The position numbers and the translations under genes were made by a program. This document shows, piece after piece, positions 51,928 to 60,708 of a stretch of DNA of 64,000 bases. The notes below the pieces were generated by a model. The model made no database searches and was not told the DNA's origin. It was given only the letters and a program-made list of their open reading frames with translations. Location: the NCBI GenBank assembly GCA_045599005.1, contig JAZRVF010000012.1, positions 124,001 through 188,000 on the forward strand. Direction: 5' to 3'. The stretch is from Treponema_I sp045599005. Lineage in GTDB: Bacteria > Spirochaetota > Spirochaetia > Treponematales > Treponemataceae. Position 1 is the first letter of the stretch; every line of letters starts with the position of its first letter.

Positions 51928-53757
51928 ATGGCAAAAGAAAAATCAGAAAAGAATGTAATTTACGACGAATCCAAAATCAAAACTCTGAGTTCTCTGGAAC
52001 ACATCAGACTCAGGACAGGTATGTACATCGGCCGTCTTGGTGACGGTTCCAATCAGAATGACGGTATTTATATACTTTTCAAAGAGATAATCGACAACGC
52101 AATAGATGAATTCATAATGGGCAACGGCCGCCGGATTGACATTGAGGTCAAGGAGAACCGGGTGAAAGTCCGGGACTACGGACGAGGAATTCCTTTGGGA
52201 AAGCTGGTTGAATGTGTTTCCGTGATCAACACAGGCGCAAAATACAATGACGATGTTTTCCAGTTTTCAGTCGGGCTCAACGGTGTGGGTACAAAGGCTG
52301 TCAATGCGCTCAGTTCCTACTTCCGTGTTGTGTCTGCCCGGGAAGGACAGTGTGCGGAAGCCGTTTTTGAGAAAGGCGTACTGATTTCCAACAAAACCGC
52401 AAATGCAAAACCCGGCTCAAAAGACGGCACCTATGTTGAATTTGTCCCTGATGAGGAAGTGTTCGGCCCATATAACTTCAACCAGGAATTCGTGGAGAAA
52501 CGGATCTGGAATTACGCATATCTCAACGCAGGGCTCACCCTTGTCTACAACGGTCAGAAATACAGAAGCGAGAAAGGCCTTGAAGACCTTCTGAACAATG
52601 AGATTGAAGGCGAATCCATTTATCCGCCCACTTATTATAAAGGAAAACAGCTGGAATTCTCAGTCACCCACACCAATTCCTACGGCGAAAATTATTTTTC
52701 ATTCGTCAACGGCCAGTTCACTTCTGACGGAGGAACCCATCTTGCCGCATTCAAGGAAGGATTTTTAAAAGGTGTGCAGGAATTTTACCGCAAACCTTAC
52801 AAAAGCGAAGATGTGCGCGAAGGAATGACAGCTGCGGTCGCCGTAAAAGTCAAGGATCCGGTTTTTGAGAGCCAGACAAAGAACAAACTGGGTAATACGG
52901 AGATCCGTTCCTGGATTGTCGCTGAGACAAAGTCTGCCGTGGACGATTTTCTGCACCGAAACAGTGAGGTAGCAAAAGCTCTGGAAGCAAAGATCCAGGC
53001 CAACGAGAAACTTCGCACGGAACTGAATACCGTAAAGAAAGAAGCAAAGGAAGCTGCCCGCAAAATTTCGCTGAAGATTCCGAAACTGAAGGACTGCAAA
53101 TACCATGTGGAAGACGGGGAGAAAGGTGCGGACAGCATGATTTTCCTTACGGAAGGAGATTCTGCAACAGGTTCAATGACTCACTGCCGTGATGCAATGA
53201 CACAGGCTCTGTTCAGTCTGCGGGGCAAAGTTGAGAACATGTACGGAAGAAAGCGTACTGACATCTACAAAAACGCAGAGCTTTACAACGTGATGATGGC
53301 ACTGGGCATTGAGCAGGACGTGGCGAACCTGCGCTACAATAAGATAATCATCGCAACCGATGCGGACAACGACGGTTTCCATATCCGTAACCTGCTGATG
53401 ACATTTTTCCTTGGATTTTTTGAGGAACTGGTCACATCCGGCAAAGTGTTCATTCTTGAGACACCTCTGTTCCGTGTGCGCAACAAGAAGGATACCCGTT
53501 ACTGCTACTCTGAGGCAGAGCGGGACAAAGCGATAAAAGATCTGGGAAGCACTGCGGAAGTCACGCGCTTCAAAGGTCTTGGAGAGATCAGTCCCCAGGA
53601 ATTCAAGCCCTTTATCGGAAAAGACATGCGGCTTGTACCGGTGGAAGTTCAGCAGCTGAAATCTGTGCCGAAACTGCTGGAATTCTACATGGGAAAGAAC
53701 ACTCCCCAGCGCAGGGAGTTCATTGTGAACAACCTGCTGGAAGAGATAGACGCCTGA
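51928..53757 (+). CDS. parE: Type IIA topoisomerase subunit B (ParE/GyrB type)
   Basis: 609 residues from the ATG at 51928 (GTGGG upstream). The GHKL ATPase has EIIDNAIDEFIMG, RDYGRGIPLGKL and VGLNGVGTKAVNAL (about 57-125). A transducer domain follows, and the TOPRIM region has FLTEGDSATGSM (about 410), where most GyrB/ParE proteins read EGDSAGGS, and ATDADNDGFHIRNL. The short length and this variant resemble the ParE-like subunit seen in Bacteroidetes. The ATP-driven subunit needs a ParC/GyrA partner, which is not adjacent. The choice of ParE over GyrB is tentative. Confidence 0.85.
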   Translation: MAKEKSEKNVIYDESKIKTLSSLEHIRLRTGMYIGRLGDGSNQNDGIYILFKEIIDNAIDEFIMGNGRRIDIEVKENRVKVRDYGRGIPLGKLVECVSVINTGAKYNDDVFQFSVGLNGVGTKAVNALSSYFRVVSAREGQCAEAVFEKGVLISNKTANAKPGSKDGTYVEFVPDEEVFGPYNFNQEFVEKRIWNYAYLNAGLTLVYNGQKYRSEKGLEDLLNNEIEGESIYPPTYYKGKQLEFSVTHTNSYGENYFSFVNGQFTSDGGTHLAAFKEGFLKGVQEFYRKPYKSEDVREGMTAAVAVKVKDPVFESQTKNKLGNTEIRSWIVAETKSAVDDFLHRNSEVAKALEAKIQANEKLRTELNTVKKEAKEAARKISLKIPKLKDCKYHVEDGEKGADSMIFLTEGDSATGSMTHCRDAMTQALFSLRGKVENMYGRKRTDIYKNAELYNVMMALGIEQDVANLRYNKIIIATDADNDGFHIRNLLMTFFLGFFEELVTSGKVFILETPLFRVRNKKDTRYCYSEAERDKAIKDLGSTAEVTRFKGLGEISPQEFKPFIGKDMRLVPVEVQQLKSVPKLLEFYMGKNTPQRREFIVNNLLEEIDA

Positions 53758-53840
53758 CAGCGGTTTCTGACATGTCTGTCCAGCGTCCGCGCCCATGACG
53801 GCCTTGTACGTTTTTGTGCTAAATCATGCATTTTTTTTTA

Positions 53841-53869
53841 TTGCGGATGATTTTTTCTGCTGATAATAT
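53841..53869 (+). promoter_or_regulatory. Promoter of the IdnO-like gene
   Basis: TTGCGG (53841-53846), 17 nt, TAATAT (53864-53869); leader about 50 nt. Confidence 0.55.
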
Positions 53870-53926
53870 TTAGACAGTTCAGTGCCTTGACCGGAAAGGT
53901 TTGTTCGGCATGTTTTGGAGGTTTTT

Positions 53927-54727
53927 ATGTTTGATGAAAACAGTTTCAGCTTGAAAGGAAAAGTTGCACTGGTAACAGGTGCTTCCTACGGAATCGGTAT
54001 GGCAATTGCCACCGCATTTGCAAAATACGGAGCAACTATCTGCTTCAATGATATCAACGAAGAAAAAATGCAGAACGGTCTGAAAGCCTATGCAGAACGC
54101 GGAATTGACGCACACGGTTATGTATGCAATGTCTGTGATGAGGCTCAGGTTCAGGAGATGGTTGCAAAAATCGAGAAAGAAGTCGGTGTGATTGATATTC
54201 TGGTTAACAATGCCGGTATCATCAAACGCATCCCTATGTGCGAGATGTCTGCAGAAGACTTCCGCGCAGTTATTGACGTTGACCTGAACGCACCTTTCAT
54301 CGTCTCAAAGGCTGTCATTCCTTCAATGATCAAAAAAGGTCACGGAAAGATCATCAACATCTGTTCAATGATGAGCGAGCTGGGACGCGAGACAGTTTCT
54401 GCCTATGCAGCAGCGAAAGGCGGTCTGAAAATGCTTACCCGCAACATCTGCTCTGAATACGGTCACGCAAACATCCAGTGTAACGGTATCGGACCCGGTT
54501 ATATCGAGACACCTCAGACTGCACCTCTCCGTGAGCGCCAGGCTGACGGAAGCCGCCATCCCTTTGACGCATTCATTGTTGCAAAAACTCCCGCAGAACG
54601 TTGGGGAACAACAGAAGACCTTATGGGTCCCGCAGTTTTCCTTGCATCAGATGCATCAAACTTCGTAAACGGTCACGTTCTGTACGTTGACGGCGGTATC
54701 CTGGCTTACATCGGTAAACAGCCGTAA
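53927..54727 (+). CDS. Short-chain dehydrogenase, gluconate 5-dehydrogenase type
   Basis: 266 residues from the ATG at 53927, with GGAGG upstream. TGASYGIGMA (about 17-26) is the NAD(P) loop, NNAGI near 95 the conserved turn and SAYAAAKGG near 160 the catalytic Tyr-xxx-Lys. The GFIETP-like GPGYIETPQTAPL and the long polar loop DGSRHPFDAFIVAKTPAERW match IdnO/KduD relatives. Likely reaction: interconversion of a keto-sugar acid and the matching sugar acid. It is a single gene with its own promoter and terminator. Confidence 0.82.
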   Translation: MFDENSFSLKGKVALVTGASYGIGMAIATAFAKYGATICFNDINEEKMQNGLKAYAERGIDAHGYVCNVCDEAQVQEMVAKIEKEVGVIDILVNNAGIIKRIPMCEMSAEDFRAVIDVDLNAPFIVSKAVIPSMIKKGHGKIINICSMMSELGRETVSAYAAAKGGLKMLTRNICSEYGHANIQCNGIGPGYIETPQTAPLRERQADGSRHPFDAFIVAKTPAERWGTTEDLMGPAVFLASDASNFVNGHVLYVDGGILAYIGKQP

Positions 54728-54747
54728 TCTGACCAATATGCTCAATA

Positions 54748-54816
54748 AAAGCCCGCGTTTTCTGCATCTGTTTGCAGTGGTTTTCACTTCATACAGTCAG
54801 GCGCGGGCTTTTTTTT
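54748..54816 (+). terminator. Terminator of the IdnO-like gene
   Basis: AGCCCGCG (54750-54757) pairs with CGCGGGCT (54802-54809), followed by T8; the loop is long. Confidence 0.8.
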
Positions 54817-54838
54817 CGGAATCATCTTAATCAGAAAA

Positions 54839-54984
54839 CGGGATTATCCCATCGCAGACAAAATTTTAATCAACTTATAAAAATACTACCAGTCAGACAG
54901 TAACTGCCAAAACCGCTAGATATCATCGCTACACGCGCAAGGCGGAAAGGAAACTATCATTCCGTCCGTAACAGGATATTTCCG
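54839..54984 (+). mobile_element. MITE-like element, copy 2 (internally deleted)
   Basis: 146 bp with both terminal repeats (CGGGATTATCCC at the left; GGATATTTCCG ending the right) and an exact 7-bp flanking duplication CAGAAAA (54832-54838 and 54985-54991). It lacks about 63 bp found in copy 1, including the right arm of the internal hairpin. It sits between the IdnO terminator and the accDA promoter. Confidence 0.85.
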
Positions 54985-55017
54985 CAGAAAAATAATCCCT
55001 TTTTTATTATGACATAT

Positions 55018-55046
55018 TTGCAAAAAGTGTGATTTTGTGATATATT
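55018..55046 (+). promoter_or_regulatory. accDA promoter
   Basis: TTGCAA (55018-55023), 17 nt, TATATT (55041-55046); leader about 43 nt with GGGAG before the ATG. Confidence 0.65.
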
Positions 55047-55095
55047 CCGGTTATCTCATTTTATAAATGGAAACAATTTTTATGGGAGCTGACTT

Positions 55096-56724
55096 ATGGA
55101 ATGCAAAATGTGTGGAACCGTTACGGAGGATTCCGTACTTAAAAAAAAGAGATTTATATGCCCGGAATGTAAAGCTTATCTGAGAATCGGTGCCTACGAC
55201 CGCATCAACATGGTTGTGGACAAAGGTTCCTTCAAGGAACTGTTTACCGATGTTAAGGGATCAAACCCGCTCAACACACCCGGTTATGAACAGAAAATCA
55301 TTGATACACAGGCAAAATCCGGTCTTTCAGAGGCTGTGATCACCGGAACAGGTACAATTCACAAAGAGCCTGCAGTTTTTGCAGTGTGTGACACAGCTTT
55401 CCTCATGGGAAGCATGGGTCATGTGGTGGGCGAGAAAGTCACACGGGCGATTGAATACGCAACCCGCGAACGTCTTCCGGTCTTTATCTTCTGTGCTTCA
55501 GGCGGCGCCCGTATGCAGGAAGGAATTGTATCACTGATGCAGATGGAAAAAACTTCCGCAGCACTGAAACGTCACGACAATGCAGGACTTTTCAGCTGCA
55601 CAATTCTTACAAACCCCACAACAGGCGGTGTTACTGCAAGTTTTGCAATGCTGGCTGACGTTATCATCGCAGAGCCGGGTGCACTCATCGGTTTTGCCGG
55701 TCCCCGTGTTGTAGAACAGACCATGGGACAGAAACTGCCCATCGGATTCCAGAGCGCAGAATTCCAGGTTGACCATGGTATGGTGGACGGAATTGTGGAA
55801 CGCAAGAATCTGAGCAAAATGCTCTATTTCTTCATGACGACACACAAGACCAGAACAGGATACACAAACTTCAACACAACAGGTATGGAATATTTCCGCG
55901 ACCTTTCAATGTACAGAAGCAAAGAGTCTGCCGATGTTGTCTCACAGCTTGGACCCTGGGACCGCGTCAAACTCCAGCGCAGTGCGAAACGCCGTTCCGC
56001 ACTGGATTACGTCCGCAACATTTTTGACGCTTTCGTGGAACTTAAAGGGGACCGCTACTACGGAAATGACGATGCCCTTGTCTGCGGAATCGGACTTCTG
56101 AACATGCAGCCCGTTACAGTGATCACTGCAAACCGTGGTGCCACACCGGAAGAGATGGTGCGCTGTAATTTCGGTATGCCGCTGCCTGAAGGTTACCGCA
56201 AGGCACTGCGCCTCATGAGGGAAGCAGAAAAGTTCAACCGCCCCATCGTTACCTTCGTGAACACACCCGGAGCTCACTGCGGTATTGAGGCGGAGGAGCG
56301 CGGACAGGGAATGGCCATCGCAAAAAACCTGTACGAGATGGCGGAAATCAAAGTGCCGATTCTTTCAATCATCACAGGTGAGGCTGGTTCCGGCGGTGCA
56401 TTGGCCACAGCAGTTGCAAACCAGGTATGGATGCTTGAGAACGCCACTTACTCAATCATAAGCCCGGAAGGTTATGCCGCGATTGTATTCAAGGATTCAG
56501 CAAAGGCTGCAGAAGCTGCGAAAGACATGCACATTACTGCTGAGGAACTGAAGAATCTTGGAATCTGTGAGAAAATCATTCCTGAATTCATCGGTGAGGA
56601 AGGCGAAGTTGAGAAAACTTCAAAATACATGAAAGATGAGATAATCAAATTCCTGATGGAGATGAATCTTAAGACACCGGAAATGATTGCAGATGAGCGC
56701 TACAACCGTTTCCGCAAGTTCTAG
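55096..56724 (+). CDS. accDA: Fused acetyl-CoA carboxylase carboxyltransferase (beta + alpha)
   Basis: 542 residues joining AccD and AccA. A zinc finger opens the protein (Cys3, Cys6, Cys22, Cys25; CKMC and CPEC). The beta half (to about 285) has FCASGGARMQEGIVSLMQM and GVTASFAMLADVIIAEPGAL. The alpha half has KGDRYYGNDDALVCGIG, NTPGAHCGIEAEERGQG and ITGEAGSGGALATAVANQVW. It transfers the carboxyl group from biotin to acetyl-CoA, giving malonyl-CoA for fatty acid synthesis. Many bacteria encode the two halves separately. No accB/accC is adjacent. The start at 55096 has GGGAG upstream. Confidence 0.93.
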   Translation: MECKMCGTVTEDSVLKKKRFICPECKAYLRIGAYDRINMVVDKGSFKELFTDVKGSNPLNTPGYEQKIIDTQAKSGLSEAVITGTGTIHKEPAVFAVCDTAFLMGSMGHVVGEKVTRAIEYATRERLPVFIFCASGGARMQEGIVSLMQMEKTSAALKRHDNAGLFSCTILTNPTTGGVTASFAMLADVIIAEPGALIGFAGPRVVEQTMGQKLPIGFQSAEFQVDHGMVDGIVERKNLSKMLYFFMTTHKTRTGYTNFNTTGMEYFRDLSMYRSKESADVVSQLGPWDRVKLQRSAKRRSALDYVRNIFDAFVELKGDRYYGNDDALVCGIGLLNMQPVTVITANRGATPEEMVRCNFGMPLPEGYRKALRLMREAEKFNRPIVTFVNTPGAHCGIEAEERGQGMAIAKNLYEMAEIKVPILSIITGEAGSGGALATAVANQVWMLENATYSIISPEGYAAIVFKDSAKAAEAAKDMHITAEELKNLGICEKIIPEFIGEEGEVEKTSKYMKDEIIKFLMEMNLKTPEMIADERYNRFRKF

Positions 56725-56780
56725 AGGAACCGGGAAAAACTGAGCCGAACTGACAACTGTGAAGGTTGGCCGGCAAAAAA

Positions 56781-56828
56781 AAGCTGTCAGCGATGCACTT
56801 CAACTGCACCGTGGACAGCTTTTTTTTA
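56781..56828 (+). terminator. accDA terminator
   Basis: AAGCTGTC (56781-56788) pairs with GACAGCTT (56814-56821), followed by T7. An inner GATGCA/TGCACC part extends it. Confidence 0.8.
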
Positions 56829-56829
56829 T

Positions 56830-57000
56830 CGGGATTATCCCCTTACGGACAGAATTTTTAATCAGATTATAAAAATACTACCAGGAAGTCAGCAACTGCC
56901 AAAACCGTTAGATATCGTCGCTACACGCGCAAGGCGGTATAGTGAAGAGCGAAGACTTGGAGCTCTGAAGCATTTCCCCTTGCGCGTGTTTTTGAATAAT
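56830..57000 (+). mobile_element. MITE-like element, copy 3 (right end missing)
   Basis: It begins CGGGATTATCCCCTTACGG right after the accDA terminator and keeps both hairpin arms (ACACGCGCAAGG and CCTTGCGCGTGT). The loop differs from copy 1, and no right terminal repeat is found before the next gene at 57016. The right boundary is approximate. Confidence 0.7.
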
Positions 57001-57015
57001 CTCGTTTTTTATTCA

Positions 57016-58173
57016 TCAGTCCTGGATCCGGACAATGCGAGAATGGGTCAGAACCTCGCAGCCGGTTTCAGTGATAAGCACGTCATTCTCAAGGCGGCAT
57101 CCTCCGAATTCCGGATCATAAAGTCCCGGCTCCAGAGTCACCACCATTCCTGCCTTGAACAGGTTCTCAGCATCGGTGCGCTCCCGGATGACCGGATATT
57201 CGTGACACTCCAGTCCGACTCCGTGTCCCAGAGAATGGGGCATATTTCTCTTTTTTTTGCTGAATATTGAATCAGCTTTCATTGCAGGCGCACGGACAGA
57301 CAGCTGGGCCTCATACAGTTTGAGGCTCTCGTTGTATGCGCTCTCCACCAGTTCCAGCTGGGCGCGCTGATCTTCTGAAAGAGGTTCCCGTGCAATGGTC
57401 ATGGTGACGTCGCTTGTATAGCCCTTGTATTTAACACCGAAATCCAGAATGGAAAGTCCGGCAGTTCCGAAAGGTGCGTTTGTATAGGGCGGGAAGCAGT
57501 GGATTCCGAAACTGCGTCCTGGTCCCGCTGCCAGTGTGTCAAAACCGGTGGACTCACATCCCTGTTCGCGCAGTTCCTTTTCTATGAGCAATGCTGCATC
57601 AGATTCTGTTCTGATTGATCCGCTTCGGACTCCTTCCTCAATCTTGTCCACAAGCCCGTCTGTAACTGCACAGGCGCGGCGGATGCAGGCAAGCTCGTAC
57701 TCGTCTTTTACGGCGCGCATTGAGTCAACAAACTGATAGGCTCCTTTCTCGCGGCAAAGCACGTCATTGCCTGCAAGTGCATCAACAAACTTAAGGAATT
57801 CAGGATATGGTGTGCAGGAAGGGATTTCTATGCGTTTGCCTTCTTTCAGTTTAAGCTGCTGGAGAGCACCTTTCACCGCAGGAACAGCCTGACGTTCAAA
57901 GCGAGTGTAAGGAATCACTTTGCCGGCGACAGCTATTGTCTGTGCAAGATTCACGTCCCATGGAATCAGGACAGAATCACCGGCAGCAGAAATGACGAGA
58001 ATCGCGTCAGAAGGATGCCCGGAAAAATAACGGATTGAAGGGGTACGGTTGCCTTCCCGGTCAATAAACACAATGGCATCCAGATTCTGTTCAGCAAGAT
58101 GGCCGGCAAGTCTGGAACATCGACCTGCGTATATTTCCTTCATGTCCGACATTGTATAATCTTCGATATTCAT
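57016..58173 (-). CDS. M24-family aminopeptidase P/Xaa-Pro dipeptidase-like
   Basis: 385 residues. An N-terminal creatinase-like domain is followed by the pita-bread catalytic domain with ligands in order: ILDFGVKYKGYTSDVTMTI (two Asp, about 240-258), HSLGHGVGLECHE (His, about 318), VVTLEPGLYD (Glu) and CRLENDVLIT (Glu). Such enzymes remove residues N-terminal to proline. AGAGG precedes the ATG. It is the last gene of the rex-serC-serA operon, 39 bp after serA. Confidence 0.88.
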   Translation of the reverse strand: MNIEDYTMSDMKEIYAGRCSRLAGHLAEQNLDAIVFIDREGNRTPSIRYFSGHPSDAILVISAAGDSVLIPWDVNLAQTIAVAGKVIPYTRFERQAVPAVKGALQQLKLKEGKRIEIPSCTPYPEFLKFVDALAGNDVLCREKGAYQFVDSMRAVKDEYELACIRRACAVTDGLVDKIEEGVRSGSIRTESDAALLIEKELREQGCESTGFDTLAAGPGRSFGIHCFPPYTNAPFGTAGLSILDFGVKYKGYTSDVTMTIAREPLSEDQRAQLELVESAYNESLKLYEAQLSVRAPAMKADSIFSKKKRNMPHSLGHGVGLECHEYPVIRERTDAENLFKAGMVVTLEPGLYDPEFGGCRLENDVLITETGCEVLTHSRIVRIQD

Positions 58174-58212
58174 TAATTAACCTCTGTGTCTGAGCGGAAA
58201 GGCAGTCCAGAA

Positions 58213-59391
58213 TCAGCCTGCGATAGGCCGTACGCCGATAATGCCGTCTACTCCGCGGATTTTTGCAAGCACATCATCGCTTACAACGCTTTCTACGTCA
58301 ATAATATTGTAGGCAACATCAGCGCGATTCTGGTTCACCATTGCGGAAATGTTCAGTTTTGCGTCTGCAAGGATTGTTGTGATCTGACCGACCATGTTGG
58401 GAACATTGCGGTTGGTGATGCAGAGACGTGTTCCGCCTGCAGGAATGGCAGCGTCCATCTTGCATTTGGGGAAGTTCACAGAGTTGACGATGTTTCCGTT
58501 CTCAAGGAAATCTTTTACCTGAAGCACAGCCATGCACGCACAGTTGTCTTCGGCTTCAGGAGTTGATGCACCCAGGTGAGGCAGACAGATCACCTTGTCG
58601 TTTTTCATCAGTTCCTCATCGGCAAAGTCTGTCACAAAGGCAGCGATGGTTCCGTTGTTGATTGCCTCAAGTACGTCGGCATTCACAACCAGTCCGCCGC
58701 GGGCAAAGTTCAGAAGGCGCACACCTTTTTTCATCATGCGGATGCGGTCTGCGTTGATGAAGCCTTTTGTTGAATTTGTCTGGGGCACATGAACTGTAAC
58801 GTAATCTGATTTTGAAAGCAGTGATTCAAGACTTTCTGCCTTGTGTACTGCGCGGCTAAGACTCCATGCTGCGTCAACAGAAATGTAGGGGTCATAACCG
58901 ATTACGTCCATTCCCAGAGAAATCGCGGTGTTCGCAACCATTGCACCGATAGCGCCAAGACCGATCACACCAAGAGTTTTTCCCTTGATCTCCGGTCCTA
59001 CGAACTGACTTTTTCCTTTTTCTGCCAGGTCAGGGATTTCGTCACCTTTTCCTGCCAGAGTTTTTGCCCATTCAGCGGCTTTGTGAACGGGACGGCTTGA
59101 GAAAAGCAGTGCGGCGATCACCAGTTCTTTTACAGCGTTGGCATTTGCACCGGGAGTGTTGAAAACAACAATTCCTTTTTCCGTCATTTCCGGAATCGGG
59201 ATGTTGTTTGTTCCGGCTCCGGCACGTGCAACTGCTTTCACAGTTGAGGGCACTTCCATTGAGTGCATGTCAAAGCTGCGGAGCACGATCGCATCGGGAT
59301 TCAGGATTTCTGAAGCGATCTCGTAATCGTCACGGGGCAGCAGTGCAAGTCCCTCTGATGAAATTTTATTAAGTGTCTGAATTTTGTACAT
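58213..59391 (-). CDS. serA: D-3-phosphoglycerate dehydrogenase
   Basis: 392 residues from the ATG at 59391 (GGAGG upstream). GVIGLGAIGAMVANTAISLG (about 140-160) binds NAD. LNFARGGLVVNAD holds the active Arg, and CLPHLGASTPEAEDN the His and its loop. A C-terminal ACT domain (about 325-392; NRNVPNMVGQITTILADAKL) may bind serine as a feedback signal. It starts the phosphorylated serine pathway. It follows serC after an intergenic repeat. The 'short' ACT-bearing form is common in bacteria. Confidence 0.93.
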   Translation of the reverse strand: MYKIQTLNKISSEGLALLPRDDYEIASEILNPDAIVLRSFDMHSMEVPSTVKAVARAGAGTNNIPIPEMTEKGIVVFNTPGANANAVKELVIAALLFSSRPVHKAAEWAKTLAGKGDEIPDLAEKGKSQFVGPEIKGKTLGVIGLGAIGAMVANTAISLGMDVIGYDPYISVDAAWSLSRAVHKAESLESLLSKSDYVTVHVPQTNSTKGFINADRIRMMKKGVRLLNFARGGLVVNADVLEAINNGTIAAFVTDFADEELMKNDKVICLPHLGASTPEAEDNCACMAVLQVKDFLENGNIVNSVNFPKCKMDAAIPAGGTRLCITNRNVPNMVGQITTILADAKLNISAMVNQNRADVAYNIIDVESVVSDDVLAKIRGVDGIIGVRPIAG

Positions 59392-59415
59392 ATTTTCCTC
59401 CAATATTTATCCGTT

Positions 59416-59541
59416 CTGTCATGTTGAGCGAAGGCGTTAGCCGCAGTCGAATCATCTTTCACATGCAGCAGGATCCTTCGACTCCACTTCGTTCCGCTCA
59501 GGATGACAGAGTGTTCACCCGTTTTGCTCAGGATGACAGAA
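59416..59541. repeat. 'TCATGTTGAGCG' / 'CTCAGGATGACA' inverted repeat (copy B)
   Basis: CTGTCATGTTGAGCG (from 59416) and CGCTCAGGATGACAG (to 59509) form an imperfect long palindrome with AGTCGAATCATC and GGATCCTTCGACT inside it, plus an extra GCTCAGGATGACAG. It lies between serC and serA within one operon, so it is transcribed. Confidence 0.85.
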
Positions 59542-59547
59542 TGCTTT

Positions 59548-60672
59548 TCAGTTTTCTGCGGCGAATTTCTTCATGAAGTCCACAAGGGCTTTCACGCCGT
59601 CCAGAGTCATTGCGTTGTAGATGGAAGCGCGCATACCGCCTACAAGACGGTGACCTTTCAGGTTTACCAGGCCGGCAGCAGCAGCGGCTTTTACGAACTT
59701 GTCATTGATCTCTTTCTCTTTGGCAAGAGCAGCTTCGCTTCCGTCATGATCCGAATATTTTGTAAGGAAAGGCACGTTCATCAAAGAACGGCTTCCTTTT
59801 TCCGTTGTTGCGTGGTAGAAATCGCTTGAATCAAGGAAGTTGTAAAGGTAATCAGCCTTCTCCACGTTCAGCCTGTTGATTCCGGCCGCACCACCCTTCT
59901 TCTCAATCCAGTGGAGGACTTTTCCAAGAACATAGATTGTGTAGCATGGCGGTGTATTGTACATGCTGTCGTTATCGGCGTGTGTCTTGTACATGCTCAT
60001 TGTGGGAGTTCCGGGAAGACAGGCTTCAGGTTCAGGAATCAGGTCTTCGCGGACAATCACCAGAGTCACACCGGCGGGAGCCAGATTTTTCTGGGCACCT
60101 GCAAAAATCAGTCCGAATTTTGAGACATCGATCTCTTCACTGAGAATGCAGGAAGAAAGATCAGCCACAAGAGGAATGTCGCCTGTCTCAGGAATGTATT
60201 CGTAATGTGTTCCCATGATTGTGTTGTTGAAGCAGATATAGACGTAGTCGTAATCACCTTCCACTTTCTCCACTTTCGGGATGTAAGAATAATTCTTGTC
60301 CTTGCTTGATGCGATCACATCAACTGCAACACCAAGATGTTTTGCTTCTGCCGCAGCTTTTTTCGCCCAGACACCGGTCTCGATGTAAGCGGCTTTTTTA
60401 TTCTTGATTCCAAGATTCTGAGCAACCATGGCAAACTGCGTGGAACCGCCTCCTTGTACAAAAAGAACCTTGTAGTTCTCGGGAACATTCATAAGTTTGC
60501 GGACCATTGCCTCCGCATCCTGGATAATCGGTTCATAAGCCTTTGAGCGGTGGCTCATCTCCATAACGGACTGACCTGTTCCGTTGTAATCCATCATTTC
60601 TGCCGCACATTCCTGAAGGACTTCCTCTGGAAGGCAGCTGGGGCCTGCTGAAAAGTTATAAACTCTTGCCAT
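59548..60672 (-). CDS. serC: Phosphoserine aminotransferase
   Basis: 374 residues. It begins RVYNFSAGPSCLPEEVLQE, the family hallmark. LFVQGGGSTQFAMVAQNL (about 70-87) and FAGAQKNLAPAGVTLVIV (about 190-207, PLP Lys) follow; the C-terminus has KGHRLVGGMRASIYNAM. It converts phosphohydroxypyruvate to phosphoserine. AGGAG precedes the ATG. It lies 36 bp after rex and before serA on the same strand. Confidence 0.95.
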   Translation of the reverse strand: MARVYNFSAGPSCLPEEVLQECAAEMMDYNGTGQSVMEMSHRSKAYEPIIQDAEAMVRKLMNVPENYKVLFVQGGGSTQFAMVAQNLGIKNKKAAYIETGVWAKKAAAEAKHLGVAVDVIASSKDKNYSYIPKVEKVEGDYDYVYICFNNTIMGTHYEYIPETGDIPLVADLSSCILSEEIDVSKFGLIFAGAQKNLAPAGVTLVIVREDLIPEPEACLPGTPTMSMYKTHADNDSMYNTPPCYTIYVLGKVLHWIEKKGGAAGINRLNVEKADYLYNFLDSSDFYHATTEKGSRSLMNVPFLTKYSDHDGSEAALAKEKEINDKFVKAAAAAGLVNLKGHRLVGGMRASIYNAMTLDGVKALVDFMKKFAAEN

Positions 60673-60708
60673 TGTTTTCTCCTTTTAAAACACCGCGTTT
60701 GCGGCGAA

